In this document: piece after piece, positions 15,080 through 21,899 of the stretch | Numbering within the stretch: position 1 is the first letter of the stretch | How the letters are laid out: each line of letters starts with the position of its first letter | From: Lachnospiraceae bacterium UBA3820 | Lineage (GTDB): Bacteria > Bacillota > Clostridia > Lachnospirales > Lachnospiraceae | Assembly: GCA_002369325.1 (NCBI GenBank) | Contig: DFDU01000126.1 | Coordinates: 1-37,360, forward strand | Reading direction: 5' to 3' | Length of the DNA: 37,360 nt | The notes under the pieces: generated by a model | Databases searched by the model: none | Told to the model about the DNA's origin: nothing | What the model saw: only the letters and a program-made list of their open reading frames with translations | Made by a program: the position numbers and the translations under genes

Positions 15080-15095
15080 AAAAGCTCCGTTTAAT

Positions 15096-15482
15096 TTAAG
15101 AATTGCTAAGATATTTTATTATACTCTTTCTTGTTATAATTCCCACAAAGCATTTTCTGTCATCAACTATGGACAAAAAATTTCTGTCGAGAATCTTCTC
15201 CATTATCTCTTCCGTGGAGACGGTATTAATTATAAATGCTTCCTTATCCTGACTGATAATTTCACTCACTGTATGCTCAGCAAGTTTATCTCTGCCGCAT
15301 TCCATTACCATATTTAGAAAGTCACCCTTGCTTACTACTCCGACATAAACCCCCGCTTTATCCAAAACAGGAACGGCAGTAAACCCGCTTTCTATAAGCT
15401 TCTTTACAGCCATATCAAGACTATCATCCGCATAAAGATATGTTATCATCTGCTTTGGAACCAAAATTCCGAATATGTTCAT
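15096..15482 (-). CDS. CBS-domain pair protein
   Basis: A 128-residue protein made of two CBS motifs. The first is around residues 8-62 (MITYLYADDSLDMAVKKLIESGFTAVPVLDKAGVYVGVVSKGDFL) and the second around 75-128 (FIINTVSTEEIMEKILDRNFLSIVDDRKCFVGIITRKSIIKYL). Together they make one Bateman module, which usually binds an adenine nucleotide. No catalytic domain is attached, so it is either a ligand sensor or a partner for another protein. I prefer the ATG at 15480-15482 (MNIFGILVPKQ), which has AGGA six bases upstream and matches relatives; an ATG at 15509 overlapping the previous stop (ATGA) would add nine residues and lacks a ribosome site. It lies directly after the SbcD-like gene. Confidence 0.8.
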   Translation of the reverse strand: MNIFGILVPKQMITYLYADDSLDMAVKKLIESGFTAVPVLDKAGVYVGVVSKGDFLNMVMECGRDKLAEHTVSEIISQDKEAFIINTVSTEEIMEKILDRNFLSIVDDRKCFVGIITRKSIIKYLSNS

Positions 15483-15505
15483 ACATCTTCCTTTCCTTTT
15501 AACCT

Positions 15506-17290
15506 TCATGTTAAAATCAAATTATAAACCTTATACTTCTTTTCTATTTCATCAAGTTTTTCATTTATTTTATTTTCTTCTTCGAGAAAATACTTATGCT
15601 TCTCATTATCTATTTCATATTCCGAAAGCTTGAATATAAGTCTTTCTCTTTCTTTCTCAAGAATATCGATACTGTTCATATATTCCGAATGCCTTTTCAG
15701 CATTTTATTTTTTTGAGTTATATCGAATATTTTATAACTTGATATACCAATTATTATAACAGCAACGATTCCAATTAAAACGGACTTAAACAACTTTTTT
15801 TCCACACCCATTATAACCGATGGAAAAAAAGTTACCATGACATACAAAGCCAGACATATAAGAATAGGTAAAACGCACCACATCACCAGATTAAATCTTT
15901 TTCTGTCATAAATTCCGTTTACATATTTATCTTTAAATTCAATTTCGGATATCCTGAGATTATAATCTCTAATCATTTCATTTGTGGTATTGATATCCCC
16001 TGTATGATCAGTATATTTTTCAAGTTTTTTTCTTATATCATCTTTCTTTTCCAGACATTTAACCGTCTGTGACTTCATATAGTCTACTTCATCTTTTATA
16101 TTGTTTATTACATATCTGTGTGCGTGCTTTGCCGCTCTCTCATCGGCAGACATCATAACAAGCTTAAGATTTTCGACGCCCCAAAGTGCCGAAACCATCT
16201 TTAGTGAATATATATCTATCGCTTCTTTCTTGTATACGCTATTGCTTTCTTCCATTCTTTTTATGTTTTCTCCGAAAACATTTTCACTGTTATGAAGTCT
16301 TAGAAGCCCGGGATTTATTTCAACACCTTTATCACCCGTAACTGATTTAATTTTATATTTTTTCTTTACTTCGCTTAAGTCAAAATCCTCATAACATTTA
16401 TCATTTCGTACAAGCCTTATGGTATAAATATTTTGGGGATTTTCGGCACATGCCAATATTATCTTATTTACGAGCTTTGAATTTAGTGTTTTTTCGTCAA
16501 CCTCAAAGTCCAAAGCCATATATTCCCTTTGTGAAAAGGAAACAAGCTTCGCAGACGTAAGATTTTTATCTACATACCCCTTTATGTAACCGTGTGTACC
16601 TGCTTCTTTTTCGCTAAGCGGTTCAAGACTGCCCGGATAATAGCATTTTAACTCACTGTTTTCTTCAAAATTATGTCTATGACCCATAGCCACATAATCA
16701 AATTTTTTAAGATTACCCAAATCCTCCCATTCAAACGGTTGAACATTTTCACCGCCCGCATGTACAAGAAGGATATTAACATTTTCAGGGTGTCTTATAT
16801 AAATAGAATCAAAGTCATTTCTTGAATTTTCCGGATTATATTGACAGATTCCATAGATATCCAAATTGAATTTTTCGAAATGAACACAATCAACTATCTT
16901 ACCGGCATAATCGGTTCTTACGCCTTCCAAAGGAGCCTCATTTGAAGCTCTGTTAAACGAATCACCGTTAAGAAGATATACGTTGGACATAAATTTATAG
17001 TTCCACAAAGGAGCATCCTTCTTAAGATAATCTGCCTCTCCGGTTATATAAATAATATTTGTCGTTTTTAATTTTAAAAGGATTTTATCGACCGTAAAAA
17101 GCTCGTCCTCATCCGGAACATGATCAAATAAATCACCGGAAATAAATAAAAAATCTACAGGATTTGCTTCTAGATATTCTATAAATGATATAAATGTATC
17201 ATATATTTCTTTTTCTCTGATATTTCCCCAAGATGTGTCCGCATCAGGCTTTGCGCCAAGATGCACATCTGCTATATGTACAAAATTCAT
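15506..17290 (-). CDS. SbcD/YhaO-like metallophosphoesterase with membrane-anchored coiled coil, degenerate active site
   Basis: A 594-residue protein. Residues 1-210 have the calcineurin-like fold of SbcD/Mre11/YhaO nucleases: HIADVHLG (D8, H10), FISGDLFD (D53), LLVHAG (H177) and MGHRH (H204, H206). The third motif, expected GNHD, reads GEAD at 84-87, so the metal-bridging Asn and catalytic His are gone. Residues 395-450 and 525-590 look coiled-coil, separated by two hydrophobic segments (about 467-489 and 501-523), a membrane hairpin like that seen inside YhaN-type ATPases. No SbcC/YhaN ATPase gene is adjacent. GGGAG precedes the ATG. The gene begins only 26 nt after the metal-transport ATPase, with no terminator. 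A nuclease, an inactive scaffold or a membrane regulator are all possible. Confidence 0.72.
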   Translation of the reverse strand: MNFVHIADVHLGAKPDADTSWGNIREKEIYDTFISFIEYLEANPVDFLFISGDLFDHVPDEDELFTVDKILLKLKTTNIIYITGEADYLKKDAPLWNYKFMSNVYLLNGDSFNRASNEAPLEGVRTDYAGKIVDCVHFEKFNLDIYGICQYNPENSRNDFDSIYIRHPENVNILLVHAGGENVQPFEWEDLGNLKKFDYVAMGHRHNFEENSELKCYYPGSLEPLSEKEAGTHGYIKGYVDKNLTSAKLVSFSQREYMALDFEVDEKTLNSKLVNKIILACAENPQNIYTIRLVRNDKCYEDFDLSEVKKKYKIKSVTGDKGVEINPGLLRLHNSENVFGENIKRMEESNSVYKKEAIDIYSLKMVSALWGVENLKLVMMSADERAAKHAHRYVINNIKDEVDYMKSQTVKCLEKKDDIRKKLEKYTDHTGDINTTNEMIRDYNLRISEIEFKDKYVNGIYDRKRFNLVMWCVLPILICLALYVMVTFFPSVIMGVEKKLFKSVLIGIVAVIIIGISSYKIFDITQKNKMLKRHSEYMNSIDILEKERERLIFKLSEYEIDNEKHKYFLEEENKINEKLDEIEKKYKVYNLILT

Positions 17291-17316
17291 ACACTTCTCC
17301 CAGGTTATACAGATAG

Positions 17317-19236
17317 TTATTTTTCATTGAAACGAAGCATACGCATAGAATTAAGTATGGCTATCACGGAAACTCCCACATCCGCAAAAACCGCAAACCA
17401 CATACCCGCTATACCAAGCACACCGAGAACCATTGCCAAAAGTTTGACTGCCAATGCAAATACTATATTTTCCTTAACTATTCTTAACGTTTTTCTTCCG
17501 ATACAATTAACGGTTGCTATTTTTTCAGGATTATCATCCATAAGAACTATATCAGCGGCTTCAATTGCAGCATCCTGTCCAAGGGCACCCATGGCAATGC
17601 CTATATCAGCTCTTATAAGAGACGGTGCGTCATTTATTCCGTCACCGACAAAAACGACTCCCGCATCCTTTGATTGGGATTTATCATTATTTATAATACT
17701 CTCGAGCTTTTCAAGCTTATCCGAAGGTAAAAGCTCACTGTATACGGTATCTATACCGATATCTCTTGCTACCGCTTCCGCAGTCTCTTTTCTATCACCG
17801 GTAAGCATAACCGTATTTGCTATACCCTGTGATTTAAGTCGACTTACCGCTCTTGCGGAAGCTTCTTTAATTGTATCCGAAATGGTTATAAAACCGAAGC
17901 ATTGCTCCCTGTCAGCCAGATATACCACCGTTCCATAACTATCAGGTTGTTTATCGACCGGCTTGACACCGATATCCGATAATAATTTCAAATTTCCTAC
18001 ATATATTATTTTACCATCTATCAGTATAAGTTCAATACCTTTGCCCGCAATTTCATTGGAATTTTTAATTTTTTCCGTATCAATTGCGCCGCCTCTTTTT
18101 TCAAACTCTTTTTTTATGGATACGGCTATAGGATGATTTGAATAATTCTCGGCATAAGCCGCCAGAGACAAAATCTCGTCCTCGGAATATTCACCCTTTG
18201 CATAAATCTCACTTACGGCAAAAACTCCTTTTGTCAATGTTCCGGTCTTGTCAAAAACAACAACATCCGCTTTGGCAATTGCCTCAAGATAATTACTTCC
18301 CTTAACAAGGATTCCGTGATTCGATGCGGCACCGATTCCTCCGAAAAAGCTTAAAGGGACCGAAATTACAAGTGCACACGGACAGCTTATTACTAAAAAT
18401 ATAAGTGCTCTTCCTATCCATACCGAAAAGCTTTGTCCGAGTATAACCGGAGGCAAAAATGCAACTATAACCGCCGCCAATACGACAAACGGTGTATAAT
18501 ATTTTGCAAATCTCGTAATAAAGCTTTCCTGACGTGATTTTCTCGTGCTTGCATTTTCAACCATGTCAAGAATCCTTGCGACAGTTGATTCTCCGAATTC
18601 TTTTGTTACTTTAATCTTAAGGATTCCCTGTTCATTAATGCAGCCGCTTAAGATATCTTCGCCTTTAGTAATTCTCCTCGGAACCGACTCTCCTGTTAAT
18701 GCAGCCGTATTAATAAAGCTTTCTCCCTCAACTACAACTCCGTCCAGAGGAACCTTTTCTCCCGCAAGAACAACAATAATATCTCCTACCTTAACATCCT
18801 CGGGATCAACCTTTTCAAGCTCCCCGTCCTTTTCGATATTCGCATAATCGGGACGCAGCTTTACAAGTGATGTTATGGCAGTTCTTGATTTATTGACTGC
18901 AATATTTTCAAACAGCTCTCCTATTTGATAGAAAATCATAACAGCCGCTGCTTCGGTATATTCGCCAAGCGCAAACGCACCGATTGTTGCAAGAGTCATA
19001 AGAAAATTCTCATCAAAAACACGACCGTTTAGTATATTTCTTCCCGCTTTTTTTAATACCTTTAATCCGACTATAAGATATGGCACAAGATATGCTGCCG
19101 TCTTAATAATTCTTTCAATAACAGGCGAAAGATTTGAAATACCATCCTCAAACACTTTGAAAATAATACTGATCAAAATCAGCAGAACAATACTTATAAT
19201 TATATTTTTTAGTGTTCTTTTTTGTTTTTTATTCAT
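17317..19236 (-). CDS. Zn/Cd-type heavy-metal P-type ATPase (P1B)
   Basis: A 639-residue P1B ATPase that exports heavy-metal ions across the cytoplasmic membrane at the cost of ATP. Motifs: TGES (181-184) in the actuator domain, ISCPCALVISVP with CPC at 285-287 in the sixth membrane segment, DKTGTLTKG (phosphorylated D329), NHPIAVSI (the HP motif of the nucleotide domain), VFVGDGINDAPSL near the C-terminal part and the final ADVGVSVIAILNSMRML with the conserved Asp of the Zn/Cd/Pb subgroup. No metal-binding domain precedes the first membrane segment; it is encoded separately by the HMA gene upstream. AAGGAG is 10 nt before the ATG. It is the third gene of the ArsR-controlled unit. The name cadA or zntA fits the subgroup; the actual metal is inferred. 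Confidence 0.92.
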   Translation of the reverse strand: MNKKQKRTLKNIIISIVLLILISIIFKVFEDGISNLSPVIERIIKTAAYLVPYLIVGLKVLKKAGRNILNGRVFDENFLMTLATIGAFALGEYTEAAAVMIFYQIGELFENIAVNKSRTAITSLVKLRPDYANIEKDGELEKVDPEDVKVGDIIVVLAGEKVPLDGVVVEGESFINTAALTGESVPRRITKGEDILSGCINEQGILKIKVTKEFGESTVARILDMVENASTRKSRQESFITRFAKYYTPFVVLAAVIVAFLPPVILGQSFSVWIGRALIFLVISCPCALVISVPLSFFGGIGAASNHGILVKGSNYLEAIAKADVVVFDKTGTLTKGVFAVSEIYAKGEYSEDEILSLAAYAENYSNHPIAVSIKKEFEKRGGAIDTEKIKNSNEIAGKGIELILIDGKIIYVGNLKLLSDIGVKPVDKQPDSYGTVVYLADREQCFGFITISDTIKEASARAVSRLKSQGIANTVMLTGDRKETAEAVARDIGIDTVYSELLPSDKLEKLESIINNDKSQSKDAGVVFVGDGINDAPSLIRADIGIAMGALGQDAAIEAADIVLMDDNPEKIATVNCIGRKTLRIVKENIVFALAVKLLAMVLGVLGIAGMWFAVFADVGVSVIAILNSMRMLRFNEK

Positions 19237-19344
19237 ATCCTTATGTCTCCTTAAAGCCGGAAAATCATTTATTATATAAAAACAATAAATGTACAGTTAA
19301 ATATTTATATTACGAAAAGTTTCTTTTCATGTCGCAGTAATTGC

Positions 19345-19563
19345 CTATAAAACGACCTCGCAATCGGCATCAACCTTTTTAATCGCTTTTACAACTTTTT
19401 TCATAATCTTATCAAAATCCTCTTCCGCAGCCTCAATCGAAAGCTTCTGTGCCATAAAACTCACCGTAGCGCTCTCCACTCCTTCAATCTTCTTAATTGC
19501 TTCCTCCATTTTTGCTGCGCAATTTGCACAATCAAGGTCTACCATATCAAATCTCTTTTTCAT
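19345..19563 (-). CDS. Heavy-metal-associated (HMA) domain protein
   Basis: A 72-residue stand-alone metal-binding domain with the ferredoxin-like fold of metallochaperones. The motif MVDLDCANCAAKMEEAI (about residues 7-23) contains the C-x-x-C pair; the DCANCA form is typical of the N-terminal domains of Zn/Cd exporters rather than of CopZ (GMTCxxC). The rest (GVESATVSFMAQKLSIEAAEEDFDKIMKKVVKAIKKVD) follows the beta-alpha-beta-beta-alpha-beta plan. It sits between the ArsR regulator and the ATPase that lacks this domain, so it probably delivers metal to that ATPase or regulates it. A 108-nt gap separates it from the ATPase; no clear terminator is seen there. Confidence 0.9.
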   Translation of the reverse strand: MKKRFDMVDLDCANCAAKMEEAIKKIEGVESATVSFMAQKLSIEAAEEDFDKIMKKVVKAIKKVDADCEVVL

Positions 19564-19623
19564 ATCATTTTCATCCTTTCATTTAATATATTTGTACTCT
19601 CTTATTTATTTTCCCATATAGCT

Positions 19624-19989
19624 TCACTCTTCTATATGTTCCATTCCCATTTTTATAATGCTTCCCACATGTTCATCGTCAAGTGCATAAATAATCTGTT
19701 TTCCTTCACGTCTGCTTTTTACAAGCTTGGCATTTTTAAGTATTTTCAGCTGATGTGAGATAGCCGACTGCGTCATATTTAATATCTCGGCTATATCGCA
19801 TACACACATCTCGGACTCAAACAATGTATAAAGAATTTTGATTCTTGTCGTATCACCGAAAACCTTAAAAAGCTCAGCCAGATCATAAAGAGTTTCTTCT
19901 TCCGGCATATCCGTGGATACAGCGTCGACTATATGTCTGTGTACATCCGTTACTTCACATAATTCCTCTTGTATTTCATCTTTTTTCAT
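19624..19989 (-). CDS. ArsR/SmtB-family metal-sensing repressor
   Basis: A 121-residue winged-helix repressor. The DNA-binding helices are around CDIAEILNMTQSAISHQLKILKNAKLV (64-90). Two potential metal sites are visible: CVC at 62-64 in helix 3 (the CadC ELCVCD motif, with Cys11, His17 and His19 as possible N-terminal partners), and D105/H107 with H118/E121 in helix 5, the SmtB-type Zn site. This combination points to Zn, Cd or Pb sensing with derepression when metal binds. GGGAGG lies upstream of the ATG. It is the first gene of the efflux unit and its own promoter carries a palindromic operator (20028-20059), so autoregulation is expected. Confidence 0.92.
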   Translation of the reverse strand: MKKDEIQEELCEVTDVHRHIVDAVSTDMPEEETLYDLAELFKVFGDTTRIKILYTLFESEMCVCDIAEILNMTQSAISHQLKILKNAKLVKSRREGKQIIYALDDEHVGSIIKMGMEHIEE

Positions 19990-20027
19990 TGTTTACCTCC
20001 CGTAAAGCAGTGATAATCATTTATGGT

Positions 20028-20059
20028 TTAAACATATGAATGATTGTTCATATGTTTAA
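20028..20059. promoter_or_regulatory. ArsR-type operator
   Basis: TTAAACATATGAA (20028-20040), spacer tgattg, TTCATATGTTTAA (20047-20059): perfect 13-bp arms. The core ATATGAA...TTCATAT matches the known SmtB/CadC operator form (TGAA...TTCA dyad). It covers the -10 edge and the expected start point of the arsR promoter, so binding would block transcription. Confidence 0.8.
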
Positions 20060-20086
20060 TATACACTTATATTGCTCATATGTCAA
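20058..20086 (-). promoter_or_regulatory. Promoter of the arsR-HMA-ATPase unit
   Basis: On the minus strand TTGACA (20081-20086, perfect), 17 bp, TATATT (20058-20063). The start is predicted near 20051, inside the operator, giving a leader of about 60 nt before the arsR ATG. Confidence 0.8.
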
Positions 20087-20095
20087 CCCATAAAT

Positions 20096-20124
20096 TTGCC
20101 AATTATTATAATGTATATTATAAT
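20096..20124 (+). promoter_or_regulatory. Promoter of the ABC exporter genes
   Basis: TTGCCA (20096-20101), 17-bp spacer, TATAAT (20119-20124). It is back-to-back with the arsR promoter, nine base pairs between the two -35 boxes. The ArsR operator does not overlap it, so co-regulation by metal is possible but not shown. Confidence 0.65.
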
Positions 20125-20187
20125 TACATCTATAATTCACCGTTTTACTATTTCTATAATAATTGTGTTGGAGGTTTCCAAAAAAAT

Positions 20188-21048
20188 ATGCAGGCAATAT
20201 CAACAAATAAACTAACAAAAAAATACGGCGACACAGTCGGTATTACCGATTTAAATCTTTCGGTTGACAATGGGGATTTTTTTGGTTTTATCGGACCTAA
20301 CGGTGCCGGAAAATCGACAACTATAAGAACCCTTCTGGGGCTTATTTCACCCACGTCGGGTTCTGCAAAAATCTTTGATATGGATATCGTAAAGGAACAT
20401 GATAAAATTCTTGAAAATATAGGTTACCTTCCGTCGGAAATTAATTTTTACAATAAAATGACCGTCAAGGATACCATCGCTTTTTCAGCGGGCTTAAGAA
20501 AAAATGATTGTTCAAAAAAGGCTGAAGAATTATGTGAAAGGTTAAATCTTGATACAAGTAAAAAAATAGATGAGTTATCGCTTGGTAACCGCAAGAAGGC
20601 CGGAATAGTCTGTGCCATACAGCACCGTCCAAAGCTTCTTATACTTGATGAACCGACCAGCGGTCTGGATCCTCTCATGCAAAAAGAATTTTTTAAAATC
20701 CTGTCGGAAGAAAACGAAAACGGCACAACTGTTTTCCTTTCTTCACATATTCTGTCGGAGGTTCAAAGCTATTGTAAAACCGCAGCGTTTATTAAAGGCG
20801 GAAAAATAATCGTATCGGATAAGGTCGAAAAACTCGAAGAAACCGGTGCAAAGAAAATAAGCTTTTCGGGTAATCTTGATACTAACGGTTTAAAAGGTGT
20901 ATCGGAGCTTCACAAGGCTGATACAATCACAAGTTTTCTTTATACCGGTAATATAAAAACTCTTCTTAAGCTTATGTCAGAAAGTGACATAAAGGATTTA
21001 ACCATAACAGAACCGTCACTTGAAGAAATATTTATGAATTATTATTAA
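20188..21048 (+). CDS. ABC transporter ATP-binding protein
   Basis: A 286-residue ABC ATPase: Walker A GPNGAGKST (about residues 39-47), signature ELSLGNRKKAGI (altered LSxGN), Walker B LLILDEPTSGLDPLMQ, switch His in FLSSHILSEV. The C-terminal third (about 210-286) is the extra domain typical of antibiotic or lantibiotic-type exporter ATPases (ABC-2 group). The ATG at 20188 is chosen because homology begins at MQAISTNKLTKKYGD; the preceding GGAGG is 13 nt away, longer than usual. An upstream in-frame ATG at 20044 would include non-homologous, Tyr/Asn-rich sequence that overlaps the promoter, so I reject it. It pairs with the permease gene that starts 62 nt downstream. Substrate unknown. Confidence 0.9.
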   Translation: MQAISTNKLTKKYGDTVGITDLNLSVDNGDFFGFIGPNGAGKSTTIRTLLGLISPTSGSAKIFDMDIVKEHDKILENIGYLPSEINFYNKMTVKDTIAFSAGLRKNDCSKKAEELCERLNLDTSKKIDELSLGNRKKAGIVCAIQHRPKLLILDEPTSGLDPLMQKEFFKILSEENENGTTVFLSSHILSEVQSYCKTAAFIKGGKIIVSDKVEKLEETGAKKISFSGNLDTNGLKGVSELHKADTITSFLYTGNIKTLLKLMSESDIKDLTITEPSLEEIFMNYY

Positions 21049-21110
21049 ATCTATATCAAAAATATAAATCTAAACATAAAACATCAATTCAATGCGAAAC
21101 GGAGATTAAT

Positions 21111-21899
21111 ATGAATATCTTAAAACACGAATTAAAGCAAAATAAAACTTCTTTTTTAATATGGACTACCGCTATAGGCTTCTTTATAGTTGTTTGTATA
21201 TTTTTATATCCGGAGATGAAAGGCGAAATGGATGAGGCTTCCAAATTATTTTCCGAAATGGGTGCATTTTCCGCAGCCTTCGGAATGGATAAATTAAGCT
21301 TTGGAACGATAAAAGGCTTTTACTCGGTTGAATGCGGAAATATACTCGGAATAGGCGGTGCATTTTTTGCAGCCATAACAGGCATAACCGCTCTTATGAA
21401 GGAGGAAAAAGAACGTACTGCCGAATTCATGTTTACGCATCCTGTTTCAAGAAAAAAGGTCGTAACAGAAAAGCTCATCTCTGTTTTTGTTTTAATCATC
21501 ACGATGAACATTATCATATTTGCAATGGCAATCCTCTCCATGATGGCCATCGGAGAAAAAGTATTCTGGACGGAAATGATTCTTTATCATTTTGCCCAGC
21601 TTATGATGCAGCTTGAAATAGCAGGAATATGCTTCGGAATTTCCGCTTTTATCAGCCGTTCGGGCCTGGGCATCGGAATCGGATTAACCGCGGGCTTTTA
21701 TTTTCTCAATATCCTTGCTAATATATCCGATAAAGCAGATTTCTTACGTTATATAACTCCGTACGGATATACCAATGGCTCGGAAATAATAAATGACAAG
21801 GCAATCGATATTTCATGCCTTGTCATCGGAATAGTTTTAATGATAGCCGGAATTATAGCTGCATATGCAAAATATACCAAAAAAGATTTAAAGGCTTAA
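21111..21899 (+). CDS. ABC-2 type transporter permease
   Basis: A 262-residue integral membrane protein with about six hydrophobic segments: near residues 15-34, 80-98 (GNILGIGGAFFAAITGITAL), 120-142, 150-175, 180-200 and 230-255. A large extracellular-side loop (EMKGEMDEASKLFSEMGAFSAAFG) lies between the first two. The motif KEEKERTAEFMFTHPVSRKKVVTEKL is the cytoplasmic coupling loop seen in ABC-2 exporters of the NatB/YhaP type. It is the permease of the preceding ATPase; a homodimer of each is expected. The stop codon overlaps that of the convergent TPR gene by four bases (TTAA), leaving no room for a terminator between them. The substrate cannot be read from sequence. Confidence 0.88.
   Translation: MNILKHELKQNKTSFLIWTTAIGFFIVVCIFLYPEMKGEMDEASKLFSEMGAFSAAFGMDKLSFGTIKGFYSVECGNILGIGGAFFAAITGITALMKEEKERTAEFMFTHPVSRKKVVTEKLISVFVLIITMNIIIFAMAILSMMAIGEKVFWTEMILYHFAQLMMQLEIAGICFGISAFISRSGLGIGIGLTAGFYFLNILANISDKADFLRYITPYGYTNGSEIINDKAIDISCLVIGIVLMIAGIIAAYAKYTKKDLKA

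Noticed and set aside
15795..15806. TTTTCCACA inside the SbcD-like gene as a further DnaA box
   Set aside because: Isolated, non-consensus and inside a coding region with no other boxes nearby.
20044..20187. N-terminal extension of the ABC ATPase from the ATG at 20044
   Set aside because: It would lie over the arsR operator and the gene's own promoter, has no ribosome site, and ABC homology starts at residue 49 of that frame.
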